A stretch of DNA of 64,000 bases from positions 42,842,001 to 42,906,000 of the forward strand of contig OX485804.1 of assembly GCA_950295325.1 (NCBI GenBank), given 5' to 3'. A model generated the notes under the pieces. It was not told the origin of the DNA. It did not search any database and worked only from the letters and a program-made list of their open reading frames with translations. Source of the stretch: Polytrichum commune. Lineage: Eukaryota; Streptophyta; Polytrichopsida; Polytrichales; Polytrichaceae. Position 1 is the first letter of the stretch. Every line of letters begins with the position of its first letter. Positions 19,031 to 32,229 of this stretch are shown piece after piece. The position numbers and the translations under genes are program-made.

Positions 19031-19576
19031 TGGGGTTCTTGGTCTAAACACCTGCTTCAAAGTGTTCGCATCTTACAACTTTCTCCAATATGTGTTCCAT
19101 TTATCCTTGTTCTTATTTATGTGAATGTCTCAAAATGCCCAAAAAGTCTCAATTTAACGAATATAGTGTTTGTTGTATTTGATGATCAATTTGCCGCTTA
19201 TTAATTCCACGACGACATGCATCTAATTAATTCTTCTCCACAATTATATGTGGACACTGATTGAGTGATGTTCATGGTTTAAATCATAAATAGAGAAGTC
19301 CCATGTGAACCTGTAATTGCAGACTGCATATTCAATTACTTGTTCATTTACCAGCTAGTATGTACTATGTATATACCATCTGCTGGAATTACATATATAA
19401 CATTATGCATCGTCACATAGATGTTATACATCTTGTGCTTCGATGTTCTTTATTTGTAAATGTCACATGTTCATGCCTCAAATCATTCAATCACATATTA
19501 AAATTTGCTACATTTGGATTACATGGATTATGCGACGCAACGGACACCCATGCACACAAATAATTTCTAGTTGTAT
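19031..19576. other. AT-rich spacer without a recognisable gene
   Basis: AT-rich sequence with short frames only, and no repeat or RNA gene recognised. It separates the ParB/methyltransferase-like gene from the CACTA-like region. Confidence 0.4.
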
Positions 19577-19890
19577 GTCAGTGACATCTACCTGTCACCC
19601 AGATTTACTGTCGCGCTAATTGTAGTGCGAGCTGCAACTTAGTGACGACTGAAGTTGAATGAACACCCGACTTCAAGTGCCGCTCGAAATCCAGTGTCAG
19701 TCAAAATTGGTTGTCACTCAAATTCCAGTGCAACCCGGGATTGAGTGTCGTTAAAAAGGGACTGCAGGGAGAAGTGAACTGACACTCAACATCAGCATTC
19801 ACCCACAGTCGGCTGCGGAACGAATTCTACTGTCATATGCAATCCACTGTCTCTCAAATTCGTCTACCTCACGTTTGCACAGTTCGATTA
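19577..19890. repeat. Probable CACTA subterminal repeat region
   Basis: A cluster of short motifs in both orientations: GTGTCAGTCAA, TTGTCACTCAAATTC, TTGAGTGTCG, TGACACTCAAC and CTGTCTCTCAAATTCG, together with TGTCAGTGACA. Such clusters of short direct and inverted motifs are typical of the subterminal TNPA-binding regions of CACTA elements, and the position downstream of the transposase gene suits this. A terminal CACTA sequence could not be identified. Confidence 0.45.
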
Positions 19891-21769
19891 ACGGTATGCA
19901 CAGCGATTGGTTCACTGTATATGCACCTCACAAACCTCTGAAATCATCCAATTCTAGATTTCAACACTATAATGCAACAGGGCTCTTGGAAATCAAGGTG
20001 AGCGGATTGCAGAGTGAAAATTCCTAGGTGGCGGTCTGTGCTTTGTTGCCCAAGCATAGATGTGGCACGCACATGATTCTACCAAGGAACTTCACAACAC
20101 ATACATTCCAGATGGTTTCATGCTCTAAACACATTGCAAGGAAGACAATAATTTCAATGATAAGTGTCGGTACAGTAGATATTGCCATATATATGTGTCC
20201 ACAACACTATAGTACTTCTGAATACTCGTTGTAAACTGCCCTTGTGATGTCACTGACACTTAATTGGTCCCGAACATTAGTTTTCATTTAAAAAAAAAAA
20301 ATATGCACAGTACAGATGTAATGTTGCAACTACTGTCATACACCAAGAGTGACCTAGGCCAACTTGAAAAAAAAATATTGATCTTTACACCATGCAGTAA
20401 TGTCAGGGGGGGAAATATACCGAGCACATCGGAACTGTACTGCATTGGGGTGAAAATCATAGTGGATCGTTACCCCTCCAAATGATATCAGAAAAGCTAC
20501 CCCGGTTTTGAACAGTACCATATGCCACCAACAATTTCTGCCTGTCATCAAGTTCGAGACCCTAATGTAGTTTGAAACCATATCCACGTTGTATCCAACA
20601 ACCTTAGCCTACATCCCATGCCTCCAAGTGCTTGTTGTTGTAATCTTCCCCGCACAATGATCCCCCCCAGGTTGATATGGTATAATCCCTGCACACCATG
20701 AACCATAAGGGCTAATAAAATAAGGGCTCATGGAATTGGCATAGGAAGACTGCATTCCAAAAAGCCCAATGTGACAACATGAACACCAATCTTTTGCACA
20801 ACTGCAATGCTTAATACCCCAAACAGATACAACTCTTCTACAACTTAGTTATTATTAAGGCATCTCAAAATCAGGGTACAAGTTCGGGTAGTACCTTGTG
20901 CACAAGCACCAACTCCCTCTAATTTGTTAACAAATATTTGCTGCAAGAATGTCTCGCATTAACGTCATTGGAATACTCTGGGTAGTTCTCGTGAGCCACA
21001 CTTTCCCCTTCTGCATGTAACACTGTAAAATTTGTTCACATAAATGTGAAGGACGCAAGCTGATTCAATCACCTACGATGTCCACCAACATCAGCCTGTT
21101 GTGTGTCTTCCACGTGGGTACCTCGCACTCAAAAAACACACCAATGGTCTACCGACCGAAAAAGTTAGTCCCTAGGCGTTTCCACAAACAGTACCTGCCC
21201 TCCTATTCCATGAGGCCTCCACATTCAGGTCATACATTCAGAGCGCATCGGCGATATATGTGACTCCAGTGGAACCACAAGTATGAGCAATTTTGCACAG
21301 GGAGGAAAAATAGTTCAGCAGCCACCCTGGGTTACAATACGTTGTTGACATCAAGAATGGAAACCAGGCAGTTACTTGTCGTGATATGCAAGCAGCATAT
21401 CACGGAATGCCCCGACACCTCTAAGGTGGCACTAATAACAATTGTAACACTGCAAGATATCCCACATTGGGCATAGAGATCACACAATGGTACGCAAGCC
21501 AAGAAAGGGCCCACACACAAGACCAAAAGTAATCTATGATGCCTAAGAATGTAGTGCACACGATGGACCACCAGGAAATCATGCATGCACGAAACACTGG
21601 CAATTGCTATCAAAAACAAAAACGCATGGGCACTTTGCAAAAATTTGCTCAAGGCCCTTCGCCTCGCCATATTCCTGCACAAATAAACATGATGGAGGAT
21701 AGGTGCATCAGATCCATTACTACTTGCCGATGTAACATAGACATTCTTGGACAGGTATGCTATAGTTAA
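19891..21769. other. Non-coding part of the CACTA-like region
   Basis: Low-coding sequence between the subterminal repeats and the 3' end of the transposase gene. It holds an A-run near 20,288 and no gene I can recognise. Confidence 0.4.
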
Positions 21770-24700
21770 TTAGTTCAATTTCCCCCGGGGCAATCTTCCC
21801 CTTCCCCTCCCCCTACCCGGTCCCCTTCGGCCCCGGTCTCTTCCATGTTCTTCCTCTTCATGTCTCTCACCCCTGACCAATGCATTCAACCTGGCAATCT
21901 CGGCTGCGGGAACTCTCTCCCCAGCATGGCCTGGATTTGGGCGGAATTCCACCGCATTCATGTCTAGTGGCAATTGCAAACCAATTAGCTCTCCCGATAT
22001 CCCAAGAATTTGTTCATCATTGTTATCCAAAACCCTCCTGGATCGCGGCTCCTTTTGAAGGACAATGCGCCACCCAGGCTGACGCCAATCTTGGATGAAG
22101 AACACCTGCTCCATGTTTGGGAATAGCTACCGTATCAAATGAGTGAGTCAAACATGAAAGCACAAGCTTCATCCAAGATGGTAAATCCCAATGTTGTGAC
22201 AAAGGAAAGCACATTACTATATGGAACCAATTATGTGAACTACTTTGAGTACCTGGCGGACCGTAGCGGGCAACACATATGGTTCCCTATTTCTTGCAAC
22301 TCGATCGTTGAAGCGTACCATGGTGAAGCCATATTGGTCTATCTTTGTTGAAGACCGTGGCCCAAGATCATTGCGGATCCACGATCCACGGAATACAACT
22401 CTCCTTTGGGCCGAGTACCTTACGACAATAATCTCTTTTAAAACTCCTACCATGCTCACCCCTGCACTCCGTCCTTCCTCTGCACCAAATATACTAGCAA
22501 TGCCATAATCTTGCGTGACGAACCCAAGTTCAGCTCTTTCGTTCTCCACCCTGTAATGGTTCCCATAGGCCCACATTTGTTGGTAGGTCTCGGCTTGCCT
22601 CGAGGGGAGAGAAGATAGCCGTTGTAATTCAATGTCGACGTTGCTCGAACCATTAGCATTTACCAAATGGGTTGTGTACTGGGGCAACCATTCTACAAAG
22701 TCCGGCAGATCATGTAGTAGTTTGTCTGGGTATAAATATTGGGCTCTTCGATGTAGTCCCCTTGCTGCAGCGTCCCTTCTATACAGTTCCCTTGCTGCCT
22801 CTAGCTCCTCAGCAAGTGTTTGGTACTCTCTGCCCCGTCAACAACTTTTAAAACAATTTAGACAGAGCCACAACGTGCAAACATTGGAGCTGGCTGCCAC
22901 CCAATCTTTGCAAAGTACACACTAATCACACCAATGGTTTTCAGTGGCATACCTCCAAGGCTGCCGAGTTGCCTCTGAATTCCTAATTATCCAAGAATGG
23001 ATTCCTCGTCGCTCCTCGCTTGTTAGTTCACGGTTTGAGGCCTTCCCTTCCAGCACTTCTCCACAATCGCCTAGCTCCTCCTCGTCGTCCCAAATCCTTC
23101 GTCGTGTGTAGGGATACAACTTCAGGTACTCGGTGCAGAATCCTAAAGCTTCATCATACATATAAGCATTCGCAATGGCACCTTCGGGATGTGCCCTGTT
23201 ACGGATATATTTTTTCAAAACATTCAAGTGCCTCTCCACTGGATAGCACCAAGCATTAGCAATTGGTCCACACAACTTGACCTGTCTAACAAGGTGGATT
23301 GGCAAATGCACCATAATGTCAAAAAATGAAGGGGGAAACCAAATCTCCATCAAACACATAGTCTCTGCTGCATAATGTTGGAGACGCTCTAATTCATCAA
23401 CATTTATCACTTTCTTGCAAATCATTGTGAACAATCTTGCGAGACGGATGATGGCCTGTCGAGGCCCAGAGTCCAAAAGATGCCTTAGACAAACTGGAAG
23501 TATAAATTGAAAAAAAATGTGAAAGTCATGTGACTTCATGTTACCAATTCTTTTCTTGATGATGTGCTTCTTCATTGGCCCACAATAGCCCGTGGGCAAT
23601 GTTATACCATCCAATTGCTCCAGAAATATTTTTTGTTCTTCCTTCTTGAGCACATACGGCGCCGGCGGCTTGAAATAATTCCCCCCTGCTAAAGGCCCCC
23701 ATCGAATCCACAAGTGCTCTCGTATTCCCTCCTCTTCCATGTCTCGACGTGATGCTGCGGTGTCCTTGATTCCAAATAGAAGATTCAACAAGCTTTCGCA
23801 TATGTTTCGCTCGATGTGCACTACGTCCAAAAGATGGCGAATTGGCAGCTTCTGCACCAAAAAAAACAAGCACATCAGATATAATCCAACATCATTCTTG
23901 GTTTCCATAAACATGGTGAGAGTTCCATAAACGGGCACAACATCCACGATGACTGAAGTTGGGTTCATGTACAAGCCAATATGCAGTGAATGCATCTCCT
24001 TCTTTGGCCAAATAGCTGGGTTGCAGTAACATCAGCAAAAATCTCATGGCTTCAGGGTCTGTCTTGGGTTGGGGCGCTCCATTATCCTTTGGGCAGCAGC
24101 TAACATGAAGTTAGGGGTTTTGGTGTTGTAATCTTGCTCCATTCTGCAACCTGAGAATGGCTGAATACACAATCATTCAAACTGCAGCCAATGGCTCTCC
24201 TTCGTTAGCGCTGATATACGAATATGCTCAAATTTGTTTTCTGAGCAAAGCCACAACAATAACGTGCATGCATTCATTATAGGCTTCCTGGTTAAAAAAC
24301 ACGAGCAATATGTGATATGTCCGGTATGTGTGGGAATGGGACGGGCTGCCAGAACCCATGGCATTCTTGCAGACACAATAACACCGATAATGAATTATAC
24401 CTGTATGTGATGCAATCAGGCCGGAATGTGGACTCTGTGCAGGACATGTTTTATGGACCAGATTGGGCACATGGCTCATTGTGTTCTATACATGCAGTCA
24501 TCCATAACATCCTGAGAGAATATCATTGTGTCAAGGGTGTGTGGGCGGCAACAATTCTAAACAATCAAGTGTGGCCAATGTAATGACTATTCAATCATAA
24601 ATACGCAAATTTGAAGGAGTAAAGTCCTTTGCACTAACCCTCCAATATGGTAGTTGGTATAATGCTGAAACTCTCTTCACACCGTGCTCTTTGGCTGGGA

Positions 24701-26778
24701 ATTCATTGTCATTCTCCGTGCCGCCACCGTCGATGTAGGCCTCTGAATCATAGCCACGTCGAATTGTTTGGTTTCCAGATAGCGGGGGCCCTTCAATTTC
24801 ATCATTTGCTTCGTTGTCAAATGCTGCGTCCGCTCCACGAAAGTAATGGTCTTGTGGGAGATACCTTCGATGGTGGTTGCAGTACACGTTTTTTCGGAGT
24901 ATTGTGGATCTCCGTGATCTTGTATGTGGCCTGCATACGGGGCAAGCTTTGAACCCTTTCGTTGTCAGTCCAGAAATCAACCCATAAGCGGGTAAATCAT
25001 GCAGTGTCCACATCAGGACAACCCTCATATTGAAGTGCGACCTCCCCAAGTAGGCTCTCGCATCTCGTGTGCGGACCCCTGCCTGATTCCAAAGCTGTTG
25101 CAATTCATCTACCAATGGCTGTATGAACACATCAAAATTTGAACCGGTTAGACTTAATTTTGTTGGAATTAAAAGACATAACATAACAAAATATTTTTTT
25201 GTTACCATCCATGGAGGCAAATTGTAATTGAACATTATAACCGGAGTTAAATTTTGGGTACTTCGTTTCTCCGAGTATGGGTTCATTCCATCCAGGGCAA
25301 GTCCTAGATGGATATCCCGTGGATCCTGTCCGAACATATTGTTGTCCCCTTCAGCCTCCAATTCTGTGTGCACAAAATTCCATTGTGGAGAATCAGCTGT
25401 ATGTCTCATCTTTCCATCTAGGCTCTTGTGAAAATGATGCCACATGTTCAACTTGGACAACTTCTTCGAACTAAACATTCTTTGCAACTGTGGAATGAGT
25501 GGAAAATGACGCAATATCAGACTAGGTACCCTTGACCTCCCACACATTCTATATCTATCATGCTCACAAACCGGACACTGCTCTTTGTCCTCTAAATCAC
25601 CCTTAAATAAACAACAACCATTGGGACATGCATGTATCATATTATAGGCCAAACCAAGTTTGCGAAGAATTTTGCTCGCCTCATACTCTGTTTTGGGTAG
25701 GCAATTCCCCACGGGCAGAATGCTCATGCTTAAGAGCATAAGTAGTTCGTTCATGAACGTGTTGGAAACACCATGTGTTTTACAACAATTTACTATAAGT
25801 AAAGTGGCGCACAACATGGACAATGTGCTGCCCTCGTACAAGGGCAATGTGGCCGCAATGTCAAACTCAGGCTGCGATCCCATGCAATCATTGGGAACCT
25901 GTCCCAACAACTCCTCCACATCCTCGCCATCACTAGAAGCACAGTCGCTTGCATCCCACTCCTCATCACTGGAAGAGTCACCGATGTTCTCTTCCGGGCC
26001 CCCATTCTCATCTGAGCCAAAGAAATCTGCATCTGAATTAGTCCCTCTCTGGGCGTCGCCTTCTCCATCCCCAGTTGTATCCTCGTTGGAGCAGTCACCA
26101 GACGCAGAGGAATCTGCCTCCAGACTTGCTGTGGAATTGGATAGCATATCCAGGTCAGGTGCGGAGCCATGCATGTGGCTTGCTTCAGAGTTAACCAACT
26201 CATCATCATTTTGTTGCACATTTATATTGTGTGCATCAGCAAAATCTTGGCCCTCAAACATATCATTGTCCACGGGTAATTCGTCTGCATCATCATCGGA
26301 GGGGCTATCTGGCACAGACGCACGGATGTGTATGTCGTCCGCACGCGCAAAAGCGTTCCTTACCATCATTCCAATCCCAACCCCCTCATCTAGAGGTATC
26401 TCGGCTACTGGCTCATTGAGGCCGAGAAATGCTCTAGCGTGTCCCCCAACTTGCTGGTCCCACTCCTCGTCCGAGGAGTCGTAGTCGTCACCCTGTTTCA
26501 CAAAATCAAATAAATAAATGAGCGTTCGCACACACGGCTGGTTGCATATCATGAATGCAGGACTTTAATGTTTAGGGAACATGCCTCATGGCCACAAAGG
26601 TTGGGAAATTGGTTACATGTGTCCATCCTCGTAGGGCACCATGCCTGCCTCGATACCTCAGGTGTCGTGCAACTGTGGCAATCTTGTAGGGCCGCCTTCG
26701 ACCTCCACAAAGATTGCAGGGGCACCTGTACCTACACAATTGATTTCTATTTGCACGTTCCACATCCCTTTGTTGCAA
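21770..26778 (-). CDS. CACTA TNPD/TNP2-like transposase (five exons, apparently intact)
   Basis: Exons on the minus strand: about 26,778-26,617 (N-terminal transposase-associated Cys motif, CPCNLCGG), 26,492-24,639, 23,851-22,953, 22,829-22,253 and 22,105-21,770, all with GT..AG boundaries. Exon 2 starts with a long acidic Ser/Asp/Glu-rich region, then the transposase_21 core: a Cys/His-rich region (CPNGCCLF, CPVCEHDRYR), LALDGMNPY and WTLHDLPAYG with the likely catalytic Asp residues, and KACPVCRPHT. Exon 3 has HIERNICESLL and the DUF4218 signature (PIHLVRQVKLCGPI, YPVERHLNVLKKYIRNRAHPEG). Exon 4 carries DUF4216 (GVLKEIIVVRYSA, FRGSW), and exon 5 an Arg/Gly-rich C-terminus. I saw no stop or shift in these exons. 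The protein would cut and join CACTA ends in the nucleus. The first exon boundary is the least certain. Confidence 0.85.
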
Positions 26779-29700
26779 CTTTAAGTCCCTCGCCTTAATG
26801 CGGTGCGGGTGAGTTAGTGGTAGTCAAGCTACATGTTCACCCTCCATGTTCATATATCTTTCTAAACTATAAAACAATCAAGTGTCGAGGGCTTGAAGAT
26901 TATACCTCACCGCAGCTCCTTCAGTGATGGACCTACAGAGTCAAATTGTTGTCTCCAGGCTTGACATATGAATTGCACCATTGCCTTTACAATTGAGCAA
27001 GCAATGTTCAAGATACAAGGTCACTACTAAGATTTGTGGAGGACTGCCGGGCACGAGGGAAAGGATGTCACCTGTTGTGAAAGACAGTGGGGCATCGTTT
27101 TCACATGCACATAGTGAAGATCATTACTGGGAACCAGATTTGGTGGGGGTGCCATGACACTGACCCCACTCTGCAACACACCGCATTATGGAATCGTTTT
27201 GACCACATGTCAGCCATCTACACCGCTAACTCCATAGCCAAATGACAAAACATAGTGCATTGGAATTAGTGGACTTGTCATTTAGTAGCCCCGCGACTAC
27301 ATAATAATTGTACACGTTGAATACTAGTATATAGTATTAACAACAATCTTTTCATAAATAATTTACCAACGACGATGCTGAGATGTACAATCTAGCAAAA
27401 AATGGTCCCAAGGCTCACAGATGCAAAATTCCAAAATCACAAGTACGACAAGAAAAAGGTTGCCATCTGACCTTGTCACAAATATCGAGCGCACATTGAA
27501 ATGTGCAGTTGCTAGTAAAACCACACGCATGGGCTTATGCATGCAGTGCTACATACTTCTGCCAAGAATATCGAAACTGTAGGGCACTCCCTCCCTTCTT
27601 GGCCGCAATATGTGAGTGTGAAACATCAATCCAGCAGGCATTATTGCATGAAAAACATGTGGACAGTCAAACATATATGGCCAGCCCAACCATACATAGA
27701 TGGTGAATCCATTGCTTTAATTTAGGGCAAGTATCAACATGTCAACATTAAGAATCTGTAGCCGGACACAAGATCCTTAACTAATGAAGCCATTGCTAGA
27801 ATTTGAGCCATGCAAATAATTATCACAGATTTCCACCGTCGGTACTCAGATGATTATTGACTTAGAACGTTAACATACTTGTTATAGTGTGATTTACCTG
27901 TCAATTTATGCACTATTGTTGTGTAACCATCTGTTTTGTGGCAGCACAATGTGGCACACAATGAAGAACATGGCAGAACCATACAGATGTAACGCAGTAC
28001 TCAGAGATTTGTGTTGTCATTTCATCACGAGAAATTTTTTTTGGATAATGATTGTGCCACTGAAAGTTTGTGAAGATGTCCCCTTATTAAACCTTACATC
28101 GAGGCAAATGGAAGAAAATGGGCACCTTAACTCGATACCTCCTCACGTGCCTCGTGAAGCCGTTGATCCAAGTGTGCATATATCAGCTATCATGAAAAAA
28201 AACACACATCATCAGCACGTTGACATTAATAAATGCTATAAGGAAAGTAAGACACCCAGTCATCCACAAGAACTATGTTATGTTCAGGTTCTCTCCACTG
28301 GTCAGAAATTGGGGATGCCCCGACTTATTGTATGGAACTGGTATCGATTACGCACAACACTGCGCGACTGTAAATTGGTCGTAAAGTCTGGGACCAACTA
28401 CCATATGAACAACTGATTGTATCAACATTCGCTGCACTGATCACGAGCTCAGGGGCTGTGATCTGTTTCTATTACATTTGGAGTGCTTTAATGGCCCCTC
28501 ACATAAACATAGAAGAAGACATTGCTGACACCACCAAGGTACCACTCTGAAGCCAGTGTTGTGCGGGTATCTCGGTTCAGCCCAGGCATCAAAGAGAATA
28601 TGCATAGTGGCAACAGGTGCCTGAGTAGGATAGGATCACAACCTTCATTGTCAGCATTCATACCCACTCGAATTCCATGATAACACCTAAATACACATAC
28701 AAGTTTTATAAATAATTTCAATATAATGACCTCCTAGCTATCACAATTTAAATTCTCGAAATGACCCTGTGTGTGGCACTAGTATAAGATAACCAAATAC
28801 CCGTGCAACACTACCCTAAACCCCTCCAAAAATAAACTTGGGTATCATTTTCAGAGAGATAAACATGTCTTGAATGGCTAATCTTTAATGTTTGCTCACT
28901 ATTAACAACTCTGATGTGCAAATTTTAAATATTGGCTGATCCACAAATGTGATGGGGTAACCATCAAGCGACTTGCAGAAATGTCGCTTGCAGATCGGGG
29001 CGGATTATGCCATCTAAATTGTGATGCAGTGAAGAAAAGAAATAGATGCTCGGAGATCTTTCTGTAAGTACTTAGACTACTTAGCACTGAAGAAGGTGTC
29101 ACGTGTTAGAACGATCCAGCACATGCTTTTAATTTAGATGGCGGAGGCCGACTACGTACTTGCAGAAAAGAAATAGATGCTCGGAGATCTTAGCGGGAAG
29201 GAGGTTTCACGTACTGGCCTATTGTTGAACTGTTTGAGAACCAACAATTCGCGATCACTTCCATTCACAGCACATCCGAATATCAACATAGCACAATAGA
29301 GATTGAATATGGACTCTAGGTACAACCAGATATTTGTCAACCGTTGATAGCACTTTGGAAACTCCAACGGCAGCATCTCCAATGGCACCACGAGGCAATA
29401 GTAGACATGGGGACATGTGGAAACGAGACCCCGGTACGGCGGCAGCCCATCTACTGCATTAGGCGCCCCATTGTTAGACATTCATGACAACATCCCACAA
29501 TAGCGCACATTCCATGCTCGGATCGGTTAATCTGCCCCGTGTATGTGCGCACAACCTGCACCACAGAAACATTGCCAAGTCGAATGGATAATATGTAGCA
29601 ACAATCAGCGAGTCCGGCCCACAAAAACAAGTCAATACTGGGAGACGCATTTGAGGACCATGCACAAAGTTCCCCGGGTACCTTCTTCGCGGACAACAAA

Positions 29701-30164
29701 CACAAGCACGAATATGATCTACTCCTCACACGACTAATGAGCCCGAGAGCAACCCATCACTGTCACATGGAGATCATGAATAGCGAGCAACAATAAATTA
29801 TACCAAAGATCCAAAGTGCAGACTGCATAGCGGACACAATTGCACTGGATAACCCACTCATAGGAGTTTTCAACATTATATGGGAAAATCAGGAACACGT
29901 ACAAAACGAGTAAAGTGGCTACATTGATCTCGCCATATCCAATCTAAACAATTGTGGGCAATGAAACCAAGAACCTTCCCACACCCATCCCACCTCATCC
30001 CGAACGACTGATCTGTGAACCCATCTACACATTTGAAATCCCAGCCGTGGGAAAGGCAAGGAGCACATGCAAGGCTAACCCCTCCCACTAGTGCAAAATT
30101 TCTGAGGGGTTGCCCATGGCATAAGATTGGCTGCACTCAGACATGCATTCGAAGCCCCGCTGCG
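26779..30164. other. CACTA-internal region without a recognised gene
   Basis: Several frames of 60-175 codons exist (the longest at 27,889-28,416 on the plus strand), but none resembles a family I know and base composition is not coding-like. A 26-bp sequence, AAAAGAAATAGATGCTCGG then AGATCTT, occurs twice, near 29,035 and 29,165. This stretch probably holds the upstream region of the transposase gene and leader sequence of the TNPA-like gene. Confidence 0.4.
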
Positions 30165-31136
30165 TGTCGCGCACCTCTCCATGAGGAGTGCCCGAAACAC
30201 CATGGGCACAAGGGGGACCCCGGAGTGACACCCGGGACTTGTGGCGCCGTTGGTGAGAGGGCCCAAGTGATCCTAGTGTGGGTGAGGGCCCCGGGCGTTG
30301 GGAACGCCTCCCACCCACGAAGACTAGGAGGCACAAGGGTAAGGCCATGAGTTATGCGTAGCTCATGGCGTGGTGATTCTAGAAAGCTCAAGAACACCTC
30401 AATCGGAGGTGTGAGCTAGGAGTTATGGCCATTTGAGTGGGGCGCTGTCCCGGGACAGCGCCCTGGTACAGCAGTGCCTAGGAGTGATTCCCGGGACTGC
30501 CAAGGTTCAAACAGGCATAACGTCCTCAATACTTGCCCGAATGGGGCAAGTGAGGAGTCCATCGGCATCTACGTGAAGCGTAGATGAAGATGGAGTGGTT
30601 GGTTGCTGGAATCAGACATCATACAAGGAAGTTATGATGGTCTGAAGCTGCTGGGGGCTTCTAGGCCCAGCGGCTAAGGGAAAATGTCCACTTGGCCCCA
30701 ACTCTTGGTAGAGAGACAAGAGGTTGGTTGACGGTGGGGTAGGGGCCCCGCGTAGAGTCCTAGAGGCTTATATGGGTGAGGTGGTGTGGCCTCACCCACC
30801 CGAGGCCGAACGGCAAGGCCTCCATGGGCTTTGGCCTATTGTGAGGCCATAGTTGCCTAGTATGCTTCGGGTTGTTGTAGTGTTGCTCCGGCAATGCGAT
30901 GATCAACATAGGATTGGACTTCCATGGATGGAAGTCCACATTGGGGAAATGGGTTACCGATTAAGGGGTGAGTCCCGAAAGCAAAGTAGGAGGGTTGGTT
31001 CCCTCCTATGAACTATTGGTCCGGGGTAAGAGGAGCTATCCATTAGCATGGTGGAATGCGAATGGTTAGCGCTCGTAACCTTTGCTAGAAACGAAAATTG
31101 GCAAGATTGTTAAGGGACCTAACAAGGGTTGCGACA
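30165..31136 (+). repeat. 5' LTR of element E2
   Basis: 972 bp, TGTCGCGCACC to GTTGCGACA. CTTATATGGG about 370 bp before the end is a plausible TATA-type promoter box. Confidence 0.93.
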
Positions 31137-31138
31137 CT

Positions 31139-31158
31139 TGGTATCAGAGCAGGGTTCC
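31139..31158 (+). promoter_or_regulatory. Primer-binding site of element E2
   Basis: TGGTATCAGAGCAGGGTTCC, two bases after the LTR; complementary to initiator-Met tRNA. Confidence 0.92.
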
Positions 31159-31176
31159 AAGTTTTGAGCTCGCACT

Positions 31177-31800
31177 TTGAGGGAAACATGGCTATCAAAA
31201 ATGCGGGTTATGATGGTGAGCCCGGGGTTTCCAAAAGGTTGTGAGGCTCAAATTGGAACAAGGATCATGTGCAAGTGGAATTTGACCATACCATTGGTTC
31301 TAATGACAATGGTGGGCATGAAGGTGGATTTGGTAAGGAAAATGGAGGAGTGCTTTGAAAAGGGCTCCCTCAAACCTCAAAAAACATTTGGGGCCTAGAA
31401 TACCGAAAGCACCCAAAACCTTGGAGGGCATTAATGTTGGATTGAAATTCCAATTCGAAATGCTTGGAAGGTATTGATGATAGAATGAATTTGGTGCTAA
31501 TGAGGCACCCGGGGCCTCTTAAGGCCTATGTGCACTATTCAAACGTACAAATGAAGGATACACCTAAAACGGACGAGCTTTCTAAGAAATGCATCCTTTA
31601 GGTGGGGTTTTAAAAGCGGGTGGTGGATGCCTTGTTTAAGTCCCCAAGGCTTCTTGAGGACATGGTGGGGACCATCAAATTTGCAAGAGCATTGAAGCCG
31701 ATGGTCCCAAAGAGAAGTTTGGCGGCGCATCACCACAAGTGGCTTTAGCCAAAGTAGGTCCCAAAGAAATGAGTGCAAATTGTTTGGTCCATTTTACTTA
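31177..31800 (+). pseudogene. gag remnant of element E2
   Basis: Broken open stretches homologous to those at the same place in E1, E3 and E4; stops at the same places (for example after the residues TFGA). There is no intact capsid frame. Confidence 0.5.
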
Positions 31801-31801
31801 G

Positions 31802-32060
31802 GCAAAACATGTTGGTGCCGCGGACGGAATGTTGAAAGGTGGCTTTATGCTTCCAAAGCAAATCATACTTGTGCCGCGGACGGAATGTTGGGAGGTGGGT
31901 TTGTCCTACCAAGGCAATTCATGTTTGTGCCGCGGACGGAGTGTGGGAAGGTGGCTTTATGCTACCAAGGCAAAACATGTTTTGCGGACAAACTATTAGA
32001 AATTGGTTTTGTGGCACCAAACCAATTTGTCCCGCGCACGAAATGTTTGAAGTTGGCTTT
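31802..32060 (+). repeat. 56-bp tandem repeats in element E2
   Basis: Units start at 31802, 31858, 31914 and 31970, exactly 56 bp apart, followed by one or two more diverged units. Each holds GCCGCGGACGGAATGTT or a close variant. With a period of 56 the frame rotates through all three phases. Confidence 0.88.
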
Positions 32061-32229
32061 GCGGACCAAGCCAAGCCAAGTTGCGGAGGACCAAATGTAA
32101 GACGATGGCATTGTGGCCAAGGCTAGTAGCCTTAAGCCGAGGCCAAGTCTTTTGTACCTTGAGGCTCAAATGAATGGGAGATATGTCTCATGAGTTGACA
32201 AAGAGGCAACGGACTCTTTCATGAGCCCA

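Noticed and set aside
19962-19985. CACTATAATGC as the left terminus of the CACTA element
   Set aside because: It lies inside, not outside, the subterminal-type repeat cluster, and no matching right end exists in the window.
27889-28416. 175-codon plus-strand frame as a gene
   Set aside because: No recognisable family, AT-rich composition, no splice or promoter evidence, and a length possible by chance in this region.
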